From the NCBI GenBank assembly GCA_020720965.1, contig DYNS01000111.1:1-8702 (forward strand): a DNA stretch of 8,702 nucleotides, read 5' to 3'. Within the stretch, counting starts at the first letter, position 1. Each line of letters opens with the position of its first letter. This document shows, in pieces, positions 1 to 5,843 of this stretch. Both the position numbers and the translations under genes were made by a program. The DNA is from Anaerolinea sp. (lineage in GTDB: Bacteria; Chloroflexota; Anaerolineae; Anaerolineales; Villigracilaceae). Below the pieces are notes generated by a model. It searched no databases, was not told the origin of the DNA, and saw only the letters and a list, made by a program, of their open reading frames with translations.

Positions 1-376
1 GGCTGATGATGAGGCGGTTGAGGAGGGGGTAGATTTCCGGGCGTTGGGGGAGCAGGCTTGCGTTGGTGATGAGGCTGAGAGAGCGGTAGCGCAGCTCGCG
101 CCGGGCAAAGGTCAGCAGTTCTGGCAGGTGAGGCACAAGCAGAGGTTCGCCGCCGGTAAGCCAAAGCGAATCCACTCCGCCGCGAATGTGCTGCAAGAGG
201 GTTTTGGCTTGCTCCAACGGTAAATGACCGGGCAGCTGCGGGTTGCGGCGAGCGCCGAAGTCTTCGCAGTAAGCGCAGTTGAGGTTACAGTGTTGGGTGA
301 GGTAGTAAATCGCCATCAGCGGGCGCAGGGTGCGCCCGCCAAAGGTAAGTTGGAGCAGGTTAAGCAGGTAAGACAT
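1..376 (-). CDS. Radical SAM protein, N-terminal part (cut by window edge)
   Basis: This is the first 125 codons of a radical SAM enzyme; the gene runs off the left edge. The protein starts MSYLLNLLQL and carries the 4Fe-4S/SAM motif CNLNCAYC at residues 30-37 (Cys30, Cys34, Cys37), followed by the GGEP motif at 75-78 that contacts SAM. Such enzymes bind an iron-sulfur cluster and cleave S-adenosylmethionine to a radical; the substrate cannot be told because the C-terminal half, including any SPASM cluster, is missing. I keep the ATG at 376 because an N-terminal segment of this kind before the cysteine motif is usual in the family, yet it has no Shine-Dalgarno: the bases before it are the U-tract of the terC terminator. 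An in-frame ATG at Met21 is the alternative, also without a clear ribosome site. It lies 34 bases after terC on the same strand. Confidence 0.88.
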   Translation of the reverse strand, partial: MSYLLNLLQLTFGGRTLRPLMAIYYLTQHCNLNCAYCEDFGARRNPQLPGHLPLEQAKTLLQHIRGGVDSLWLTGGEPLLVPHLPELLTFARRELRYRSLSLITNASLLPQRPEIYPLLNRLIIS

Positions 377-404
377 AAAAAAGAAGCCCGGTTCTTCACC
401 GGGC
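377..404 (-). terminator. Intrinsic terminator after terC, abutting the next start codon
   Basis: Read on the minus strand, a perfect 7-bp stem GCCCGGT/ACCGGGC (398-404 with 386-392, loop 393-397) is followed by TTCTTTTTT (385-377). It begins 6 bases after the terC stop. The last T is directly followed by the ATG of the radical SAM gene, so the element may also tune expression of that gene. Confidence 0.8.
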
Positions 405-410
405 AGGGGT

Positions 411-1187
411 TTATTTTTTCTTCTTTGCGGGTTGGCTGACGGCGGCAGGCGCGTATGCCTGGTGCAGTTGAACCGGCTCGGTTTTGGCGCGCACACGCAG
501 GTTGAGCATTTCTACAAAGACTGAAAAGCCCATGGCGAAGTAAACGTAACCTTTCTCGATGTGCTGGTGCAGACCTTCGGCAACCAGCGAGGTGCCGATG
601 AGCAGAAGGAAGGAGAGCGCCAAAATTTTGACGGTGGGGTGGCGGCTGACAAAGTCGCTGATGGGGGTGGCGGCAAAGAGCATGATGCTGACGGCGATGA
701 TGACAGCGGCTATCATCACCAGGATTTCGTCTGCCATGCCTACGGCGGTGATGACAGAGTCGAGGGAGAAGACAATATCCAGCAAGCCAATTTGGATGAC
801 AACCGAAACGAGAGAAGCGGCAACTTTGGCGCTGGCTTCACCGTGTTTACCTTCCAACTTGTCGTGGATTTCGTGGGTGGCTTTGGCAATAAGGAAAAGA
901 CCGCCGCCGAGGAGGATTAAATCTCTACCAGAGATGCCAATGTTGAACAAAGGCAGGGTGAAGAGGGGTTCTTCCAGTTTGATAATCCAACTGAGGGAAA
1001 GCAGCAGCAAAATGCGGGTGATGAGGGCAAGCCCCAACCCCAACTGCCTGGCTTTGGGCTGCTGGTCTTTGGGGAGTTTGTCCGCCAGGATGGAGATGAA
1101 TACGATGTTGTCTATGCCGAGGACGATTTCCAGCACGGCAAGGGTGATGAGGGCGATAAGGTTTTCGGTTGTAAAAAGCGCTTCCAC
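411..1187 (-). CDS. terC: TerC-family integral membrane protein
   Basis: A 258-residue polytopic inner-membrane protein of the TerC family (Alx/YgjT, YkoY, YceF relatives). Members are tied to tellurium resistance and, in better-studied cases, to export of manganese into exoenzymes or out of the cell. Several hydrophobic segments are visible. The two family acidic motifs are present, EIVLGIDN near residues 20-27 in the first helix and DIVFSLDSV near 137-145. The protein ends in a lysine tail (KKKK). I chose the GTG at 1187, not the upstream in-frame ATG at 1253, because AGGAGA lies 8 bases before it and the family begins with this helix; the extra 22 residues of the longer form look like translated leader. 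The short leader leaves no room for a yybP-ykoY manganese riboswitch. The exact substrate is inference; the family call is firm. Confidence 0.93.
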   Translation of the reverse strand: MEALFTTENLIALITLAVLEIVLGIDNIVFISILADKLPKDQQPKARQLGLGLALITRILLLLSLSWIIKLEEPLFTLPLFNIGISGRDLILLGGGLFLIAKATHEIHDKLEGKHGEASAKVAASLVSVVIQIGLLDIVFSLDSVITAVGMADEILVMIAAVIIAVSIMLFAATPISDFVSRHPTVKILALSFLLLIGTSLVAEGLHQHIEKGYVYFAMGFSVFVEMLNLRVRAKTEPVQLHQAYAPAAVSQPAKKKK

Positions 1188-1224
1188 GAATGTTTCTCCT
1201 GTTTGGGCTGAGTAAAACAGGGCG

Positions 1225-1230
1225 ATTCTA
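1225..1230 (-). promoter_or_regulatory. Possible -10 element for terC
   Basis: On the minus strand TAGAAT (5 of 6 consensus) sits about 25 bases before the terC Shine-Dalgarno. No convincing -35 lies 16-18 bases upstream, so this is only a candidate. Confidence 0.3.
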
Positions 1231-1299
1231 CATGATTTTGCCAAAAAGACCATCCCCGCCGCCAGGGTGGGTTATGGCTTTCTTAAAGTTGAGAAAACG

Positions 1300-1385
1300 C
1301 CCTCATCCCCTGCCCCTTCCCCCGTCGGGGGAAGGGGGACAAAAAAAGCCCCTCTCCCACCGGGAGAGGGGTGGGGGTGAGGGGC
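1300..1385. repeat. Inverted pair of REP-like palindromes (REPIN/BIME-like)
   Basis: There are two imperfect copies of one element in opposite orientation. Copy one (1300-1338) has a CCCTCATCCCC arm, then a perfect 11-bp stem CCCCTTCCCCC/GGGGGAAGGGG (1313-1323 with 1327-1337). Copy two (1348-1385, reverse strand) has the matching CCCTCACCCCC arm, then a 10-bp stem CCCCTCTCCC/GGGAGAGGGG (1349-1358 with 1362-1371). They are separated by GAC and seven A. This layout is that of REP doublets, which are usually spread over a genome between genes. No other full copy is in the window. It fills most of the gap between terC and the DJ-1 gene. Confidence 0.7.
1341..1371 (-). terminator. Intrinsic terminator of the DJ-1/PfpI gene
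   Basis: Read on the minus strand, the 10-bp stem (1371-1362 with 1358-1349, loop GGT) is followed after one C by seven T (1347-1341). It lies 24 bases beyond the DJ-1 gene stop and is made of one half of the REP-like pair. Confidence 0.8.
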
Positions 1386-1394
1386 TAACAGGCG

Positions 1395-1973
1395 CTAGAA
1401 CTCAATCTTCGCGCCGAGCAGTTTCAGGTATTGGGCAATCCAATCCGGGTGAGCGGGCCAAGCCGGGGCAGAGACCAGGTTGCCTTCGGTCATGGCGCTA
1501 TCGACCGGGATGGAGACGTATTCCGCACCGGCATTGGCGACATCGGGACCGACTGCCGGGTAAGCGGTGGATTTGCGTCCCTTAAGAACGCCCGCCGCCG
1601 CCAAAACCTGGGGACCATGACAAATGACGGCAACCGGTTTGTTCGTCTCAAAGAAGTGGCGGGTAATCTCCAGCACGCGCGGGGTCAGGCGGATATATTC
1701 CGGGGCGCGCCCGCCGGGGATGACGAGACCGTCATAGTCGGCTTCGTTGATTTCGTCAAACGTTTTGTTCAGCGCAAAATTATGACCGCGCTTTTCGCTG
1801 TAGGTTTGGTCGCCTTCAAAATCATGCACCGAGGTACGAATCACCTCCCCGGCGGCTTTGCCTGGGCAGGCGGCTTCTACGGCGCAACCTACCGCCGCCA
1901 ACGCCTGAAACGGAACCATGACTTCGTAGTCTTCTACGTAGTCACCAACCAGAAACAAGATTTTTTTGGACAT
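1395..1973 (-). CDS. DJ-1/PfpI family protein (possible glyoxalase/deglycase or protease-like)
   Basis: A 192-residue cytoplasmic protein of the DJ-1/PfpI superfamily, near the usual length for the PfpI/YhbO branch. The nucleophile elbow is VAVICHGPQVL at 114-124, with Cys118 and His119; Glu14 in VGDYVEDYEV is the conserved acidic residue near the Cys, and IPGGRAPE (85-92) is another family motif. Members have been reported as peptidases, glutathione-independent glyoxalases (methylglyoxal to lactate) or stress proteins; sequence alone does not separate these. The ATG at 1973 is preceded by a full AAAGGAGG ten bases upstream. It is transcribed away from a GntR regulator and a lactate-type dehydrogenase across a shared control region holding matching operators, which makes a role in 2-oxoaldehyde or lactate metabolism a reasonable inference. 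Confidence 0.92.
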   Translation of the reverse strand: MSKKILFLVGDYVEDYEVMVPFQALAAVGCAVEAACPGKAAGEVIRTSVHDFEGDQTYSEKRGHNFALNKTFDEINEADYDGLVIPGGRAPEYIRLTPRVLEITRHFFETNKPVAVICHGPQVLAAAGVLKGRKSTAYPAVGPDVANAGAEYVSIPVDSAMTEGNLVSAPAWPAHPDWIAQYLKLLGAKIEF

Positions 1974-2022
1974 ACGCTATTTTCCTCCTTTAGGAAAATG
2001 GACAAAACGTACCAGGAACGCC

Positions 2023-2035
2023 CTGGTATTACCAG
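2023..2035. promoter_or_regulatory. GntR/FCD operator O1 at the DJ-1 gene start site
   Basis: The sequence is CTGGTATTACCAG, a perfect palindrome with 5-bp arms around ATT. It fits the TNGTNNNACNA pattern known for FadR/LldR-type regulators. It lies just after the DJ-1 gene -10 and covers its expected start near 2030, so a bound protein would block that promoter. The match with O2 continues for nine more bases with one difference (AATAATACA here, CATAATACA there). Confidence 0.8.
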
Positions 2036-2036
2036 A

Positions 2037-2065
2037 ATAATACATCTTAGTTCAAAATTCGTCAA
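2037..2065 (-). promoter_or_regulatory. Sigma-70 promoter of the DJ-1/PfpI gene
   Basis: On the minus strand TTGACG (2065-2060) is followed by a 17-base spacer and TATTAT (2042-2037); each box matches consensus at 5 of 6. The expected start near 2030 gives a leader of about 57 bases with a strong Shine-Dalgarno. Confidence 0.78.
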
Positions 2066-2097
2066 GAAAGTCAATATTAACATCAAATTAAGCCTTC

Positions 2098-2126
2098 TTG
2101 ACAATTACTGGTATTACCAGCATAAT
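2098..2126 (+). promoter_or_regulatory. Sigma-70 promoter of the gntR-dehydrogenase operon
   Basis: TTGACA (2098-2103, perfect) is followed by a 17-base spacer and CATAAT (2121-2126, 5 of 6). The expected start falls at about 2133, which is the A of the regulator's ATG, so the mRNA should be leaderless. The operator O2 fills the spacer. Confidence 0.85.
2108..2120. promoter_or_regulatory. GntR/FCD operator O2 between -35 and -10 of the gntR promoter
   Basis: A second exact CTGGTATTACCAG, 85 bases centre to centre from O1 (close to eight turns of B-DNA, so both lie on the same face). Sitting inside the promoter spacer, it should give repression of the regulator's own operon. Confidence 0.82.
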
Positions 2127-2132
2127 ACAACC

Positions 2133-2855
2133 ATGACCCATCCAGCCCCCCAACCCGTGTATGTTTCCCTCATCGAATCCCTGCGCGAAAGCATTAAACA
2201 AGGGCAACTGCAACCCGGCGACCCGTTACCCTCCGAGCGGGATTTATGCGAGCAGTTCCAGGTCAGCCGCAGTTCAGCGCGGAAGGCGCTGGCAATTTTG
2301 GCAGGCATGGGGCTGATAGAAATCACCCCACGCAACGGAGCGCGAGTTGCCCCGCTCAATGCCCAACCCGCCATTCACTCCCTCAGCCAGATGATTGCCC
2401 GAAGCGACTATCAAGCCGCGCACCTGTACGAGGTGAGACGGCTGATAGAGGTGCAGGCAGCACGCCTCGCCGCCATCCGCCGCGAGGAAAGCGATGTGGA
2501 AAAACTCCGCGCCCTGCACCGCGCCGTGCAGGAGAACTTGCAAAACCCCGCCGACCTGCACCGCGCCGACATGGCTTTACACATCGGCATTGCCGAATGC
2601 GCCAAAAATCCTTTTTTTGGGGAACTGATGCGGGTGCTCATTTCCGCCTACATGCACATCTTCGATGTCGTCTGGTCGCGGCGCGGAGAGCCGGAGGAGG
2701 AACAAGCCCTCTTCGCCCGCTACATTGAGCAGCACGAGCGCATTATCGATGCGATTGTGGAGCAAGACCCCGAAGCTGCCGCCGCTTACCTGACCCAGCA
2801 CATAGACGAGTCGAGGAAGCAGTATGAGAGAAAGTTATTAGTCGTTAGTCGTTAG
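2133..2855 (+). CDS. GntR family transcriptional regulator, FCD (FadR/LldR) subfamily
   Basis: A 240-residue DNA-binding repressor. Residues about 8-75 form the GntR winged helix-turn-helix, with LPSERDLCEQFQVSRSSARK (32-51) as the recognition region. Residues about 95-235 are the helical FCD ligand domain. The metal/ligand set of that domain is complete: Asp146 and His150 (DMALH), His201 (EQHERII) and His223 (TQHI). FCD regulators next to lactate or glycolate dehydrogenases usually sense the hydroxyacid; here that is inference. The start at 2133 is chosen because the GntR domain begins there and a promoter is placed exactly for it; there is no Shine-Dalgarno, so translation is likely leaderless. 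The open frame extends upstream to 1431 but that part is antisense to the DJ-1 gene. The stop lies in a heptamer repeat, 27 bases before the dehydrogenase gene, which is probably in the same transcript. Confidence 0.94.
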   Translation: MTHPAPQPVYVSLIESLRESIKQGQLQPGDPLPSERDLCEQFQVSRSSARKALAILAGMGLIEITPRNGARVAPLNAQPAIHSLSQMIARSDYQAAHLYEVRRLIEVQAARLAAIRREESDVEKLRALHRAVQENLQNPADLHRADMALHIGIAECAKNPFFGELMRVLISAYMHIFDVVWSRRGEPEEEQALFARYIEQHERIIDAIVEQDPEAAAAYLTQHIDESRKQYERKLLVVSR

Positions 2856-2858
2856 TCG
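2838..2858 (+). repeat. Three tandem copies of TTAGTCG at the gntR stop codon
   Basis: TTAGTCG is repeated at 2838-2844, 2845-2851 and 2852-2858. The regulator's TAG stop (2853-2855) lies in the third copy. The unit is 7 bases, so loss of one copy would change the reading frame and move the stop to a TGA that overlaps the ATG of the next gene. Confidence 0.85.
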
Positions 2859-2882
2859 AACAAACCAACACCAGGAGTTTCT

Positions 2883-5798
2883 ATGATGAGCGATTCTGCT
2901 TTGAATGATTTTCTGCGCGAGCTGCGCCAAGCCACCTCCGGTGAGTTGCGTGCAGACGAGGTGTACCGCACCCTATACAGCACAGACGCAAGCATCTACC
3001 AGGTGATGCCCAGGGCGGTTTTTTTGCCCCAAAACACCCAGGAAGCCCAAACCGCTGTGCGCCTGGCAGCGAAATACAAAATTCCGCTTGTGCCACGCGG
3101 AGGCGGCACAAGCCTGGCAGGGCAGGCGGTGAATGATGCCGTGATTGTGGATACCAGCCGTCATTTTGACCAGATTCTGGGAGTGAACCCCGACGAAAAA
3201 TGGGTACGCGCCCAGGTAGGAGTGACTCTTGCCGCCCTCAACGCCCACCTTAAACCCTACGGGCTAAAATACGGACCCGACCCGGCAAGCGGCAATCGCG
3301 CTGTGTTGGGCGGCATGGTGGGCAACAACTCATCCGGCAGTCATTCCATCCTATATGGCATGACCGCCGACCACCTCCTCGCGGCGCAGGTCATTTTGTG
3401 GGATGGAACCCTGACGGAGTTCGCGCCCAAAGCCCCAGCGGAGTTGGAAGCCTATCAGCGCCAGAACGGCACGGAAGCAGAAATCTACCAAAAGATGCAG
3501 GCGCTTCTCCACAATCCCCAAAACCTGCAAACCATCCGCGCCGCCACCCCTGCCCATTGGCGGCGCTGTGGCGGATACAACCTGGAGCGGCTGACCGATG
3601 GCGAGGGGTTTTCCTTCCGCTGGCAGTACGACCCGCGCTTTAACCTGGCGAAACTCATCTGCGGCGCGGAGGGGACTTTGGGGCTTGTGACCGAAGTGAC
3701 CCTCAACCTGGTGGAACTGCCCCAACGCACCGCCCTGGCAATTTTGCACTTTGACGAGTTGCCCGCCGCCCTGAACGCCGTGCCGACCATTTTGCAGGTT
3801 TCGCCTACGGCGGTGGAACTGTTGGACTACTACGGACTGACCCTCGTCCAAAATGCGCCCCTTTATGCCGAGATGATGGATACCTTCCTTCAGGGCAAGC
3901 CCAACTGCATTCTCATCACCGAGTTTTACGGGGAAACCCGCGCCGAGTTGGAAGGCAAACTGAGCGGGTTGGCGGCGCACCTGCAAACCCAAGACGTGCC
4001 GGTGAGGGCTATCACCAATCTGCTGGAGCCTGCCGCCATTCAGACCGCCTGGAAGGTGCGCGAAGCCAGCTTTGGAATTTTGATGAACATGCGCGGCGAT
4101 GTGAAGCCTCTCGCCATTGCGGACGATTCTGCGGTACCGCCCGAACACCTGGCAGAATACATCACCCAGTTGGAAACCTACTGCAAAACCGACCTGAACC
4201 ACGAAATTGCTTACTTTGCCCATGCCAGCGCCGGTTGTCTGCACGTCCATTCCCTTCTCAATGCCAAACTGGCGGAAGATGTTGCCAAACTGCCCCACAT
4301 CATGCAATACGCGGGCGACCTGCTGCGCCGTTACGGCGGGGTACTTTCCAGCGAGCATGGAGACGGACGTTTACGCAGTTGGCTCAACCCCCATTTTTAC
4401 GGCGAGGATATGTACGCCCTGTTTCAACAGGTCAAAGGCATCTTCGACCCGCACAACCTCTTCAACCCCGGCAATATTGTGGATGCCCCCGCCATGACAG
4501 AGCATCTGCGCTACGGAGCCGACTATCACGCCCTGCCCCTTACCCCATTTTTAGATTTTTCCAGCGACCAGGGCTTCGACCGCGCCATCGAAATGTGCAA
4601 CGGCTCGGCAGTCTGCCGCCAACTAACAGGCAGCATGTGCCCCACCTTCAAAGCCACCCGCAACGAACAACACAGCACGCGCGGACGCGCCAACGCCCTC
4701 CGCGCCGCCCTCTCCGGCAGGCTAAACTTCTCCGACCCCGGCGTATATGAGACCCTGGACATTTGCGTCAGTTGCAAAGCCTGCAAAACCGAATGCCCCT
4801 CCTCGGTGGATATGGCAAAACTAAAAGCGGAATACCTGCACCAGTATTACCAAACCCACTTTTTACCCCTGCGCTCGCGCTTTTTTGCCCACGTGGAAGA
4901 TTTAAGCAAACTGGCAGCCGGTTGGCTCGCGCCTTTGGCAAACTTCTCGCTTCAACTCCCGCCCCTGCGCGGGCTGCTCAATCGCCTGCTTAGGCTTGCC
5001 CCACAGCGCCCCCTGCCCACCTTTGCCCGTCAAACCTTCGATTCCTGGTTCAAAAAGCAACCCGCGCCCTCAGCCCAACCCCGCCCGGTCATCCTGCTTG
5101 TGGATGTGGTGCATAACTACAACGACCCGCAAGTAGCCCAGGATGCTTTGCGCGTCCTGCAAGCCTGCGGATTCTCCGTCCGCGTGCCGCCCATGCACGA
5201 CCTGGGAAGACCCGCCTTCTCCAAAGGCGATTTGCCCCTCGCCAAAAGCCGCGCTCAGGCAGCCCTCGCCTGGCTTGCGCCCCATGCCCAGGCGGGGATT
5301 CCCCTCATCGCGCTGGAGCCAAGTGACGTATCCATGCTGAGGCAGGATTATCTCTCCCTGCTGCCAGGGGACGAAACTGCCCAAAAGGTCGCCGCCCAAA
5401 CCTACTCGCTGGAAGAATGGCTGTGGAACGAGATGAAAGCCGGGCGGTTGGAGGGGGTCTTCCAACCCCAAAGCGGCAAAATCCTCCTACACGGTCACTG
5501 CCACCAAAAAGCAGGCTGGGGAACCCGCCAAACCGAAGAACTGCTGGCGTTTTTGGGCTACGAAGTGCAAGAAGCCGGGTCTGCCTGCTGCGGCATGGCT
5601 GGCTCCTTTGGCTACGAAGCCGAACACTACCCGCTCTCTCTGCAAATGGCGGAACTCACCCTGCTGCCCGCTGTCCGCGCCCAAAGCGCCGACACCCTCA
5701 TTGTGACAACCGGAGTCAGCTGCCACGAACAGGTCCAACACGGCACAGACCGCAACTCCCTGCACCCGGCGCAAGCCCTGGCAAGGGCGTTAAGATAA
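2883..5798 (+). CDS. FAD-linked / Fe-S D-2-hydroxyacid dehydrogenase, GlcD-GlcF-like fusion (D-lactate or D-2-hydroxyglutarate type)
   Basis: A 971-residue enzyme fusing a flavin half to an iron-sulfur half, close in size and order to E. coli YdiJ. The N-terminal FAD (PCMH) domain spans about 40-275: PRGGGTSLAGQAV (71-83), GPDPASGNRAVLGGMVGNNSSG (131-152) and GAEGTLGLVTEVTL (261-274). The oxidase C-terminal domain has HASAGCLHVH (447-456) and SEHGDGRLRS (490-499). A ferredoxin-like part follows: Cys572, Cys578 and Cys586, then CVSCKACKTECP (628-639). The C-terminal CCG-type domains hold HGHCHQKAGWG (870-880), ACCGMAGSFGYE (901-912) and the Cys947 region. It should oxidise a D-2-hydroxyacid and pass electrons to the quinone pool or another carrier; D-lactate fits the neighbours, while YdiJ itself has been reported to act on D-2-hydroxyglutarate. 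AGGAG at 2873-2877 serves ATG 2883 (5 bases) or ATG 2886 (8 bases). Confidence 0.94.
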   Translation: MMSDSALNDFLRELRQATSGELRADEVYRTLYSTDASIYQVMPRAVFLPQNTQEAQTAVRLAAKYKIPLVPRGGGTSLAGQAVNDAVIVDTSRHFDQILGVNPDEKWVRAQVGVTLAALNAHLKPYGLKYGPDPASGNRAVLGGMVGNNSSGSHSILYGMTADHLLAAQVILWDGTLTEFAPKAPAELEAYQRQNGTEAEIYQKMQALLHNPQNLQTIRAATPAHWRRCGGYNLERLTDGEGFSFRWQYDPRFNLAKLICGAEGTLGLVTEVTLNLVELPQRTALAILHFDELPAALNAVPTILQVSPTAVELLDYYGLTLVQNAPLYAEMMDTFLQGKPNCILITEFYGETRAELEGKLSGLAAHLQTQDVPVRAITNLLEPAAIQTAWKVREASFGILMNMRGDVKPLAIADDSAVPPEHLAEYITQLETYCKTDLNHEIAYFAHASAGCLHVHSLLNAKLAEDVAKLPHIMQYAGDLLRRYGGVLSSEHGDGRLRSWLNPHFYGEDMYALFQQVKGIFDPHNLFNPGNIVDAPAMTEHLRYGADYHALPLTPFLDFSSDQGFDRAIEMCNGSAVCRQLTGSMCPTFKATRNEQHSTRGRANALRAALSGRLNFSDPGVYETLDICVSCKACKTECPSSVDMAKLKAEYLHQYYQTHFLPLRSRFFAHVEDLSKLAAGWLAPLANFSLQLPPLRGLLNRLLRLAPQRPLPTFARQTFDSWFKKQPAPSAQPRPVILLVDVVHNYNDPQVAQDALRVLQACGFSVRVPPMHDLGRPAFSKGDLPLAKSRAQAALAWLAPHAQAGIPLIALEPSDVSMLRQDYLSLLPGDETAQKVAAQTYSLEEWLWNEMKAGRLEGVFQPQSGKILLHGHCHQKAGWGTRQTEELLAFLGYEVQEAGSACCGMAGSFGYEAEHYPLSLQMAELTLLPAVRAQSADTLIVTTGVSCHEQVQHGTDRNSLHPAQALARALR

Positions 5799-5821
5799 AA
5801 CCCTCCCCTTTTTGGGGAGGG
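5797..5821 (-). terminator. Terminator hairpin between convergent genes
   Basis: A perfect 8-bp stem CCCTCCCC/GGGGAGGG (5801-5808 with 5814-5821, loop of five T). On the minus strand it is followed by TTTT (5800-5797), so it fits the FTR-like gene, whose shifted frame stops 22 bases earlier. On the plus strand no T-run follows, but it lies right after the dehydrogenase stop and may weakly serve both. Confidence 0.62.
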
Positions 5822-5843
5822 CAAAAGCAAAAAACCAACCGAT

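Noticed and set aside
559..1215. Long plus-strand open frame opposite terC
   Set aside because: It is the antisense shadow of a clear TerC protein; composition is odd and there is no ribosome site or domain.
1188..1253. Upstream ATG for terC giving 280 residues
   Set aside because: The extra 22 residues are unlike TerC N-termini, and the GTG at 1187 has a well-spaced AGGAGA.
1431..2132. N-terminal extension of the GntR frame
   Set aside because: It is antisense to the DJ-1 gene and runs through both promoters; the GntR domain begins at 2133.
3351..4358. 335-codon minus-strand open frame inside the dehydrogenase gene
   Set aside because: It overlaps well-conserved flavin-domain coding in full; low stop density in GC-rich antisense explains it.
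4841..4853. CCAGTATTACCAA, similar to the GntR operator
   Set aside because: Only 10 of 13 bases match, the palindrome is broken, and it lies deep in conserved dehydrogenase coding sequence.
5627..5843. C-terminal continuation of the FTR-like frame
   Set aside because: It is mostly antisense to the end of the dehydrogenase gene and crosses a terminator; the shifted frame gives a better ending.
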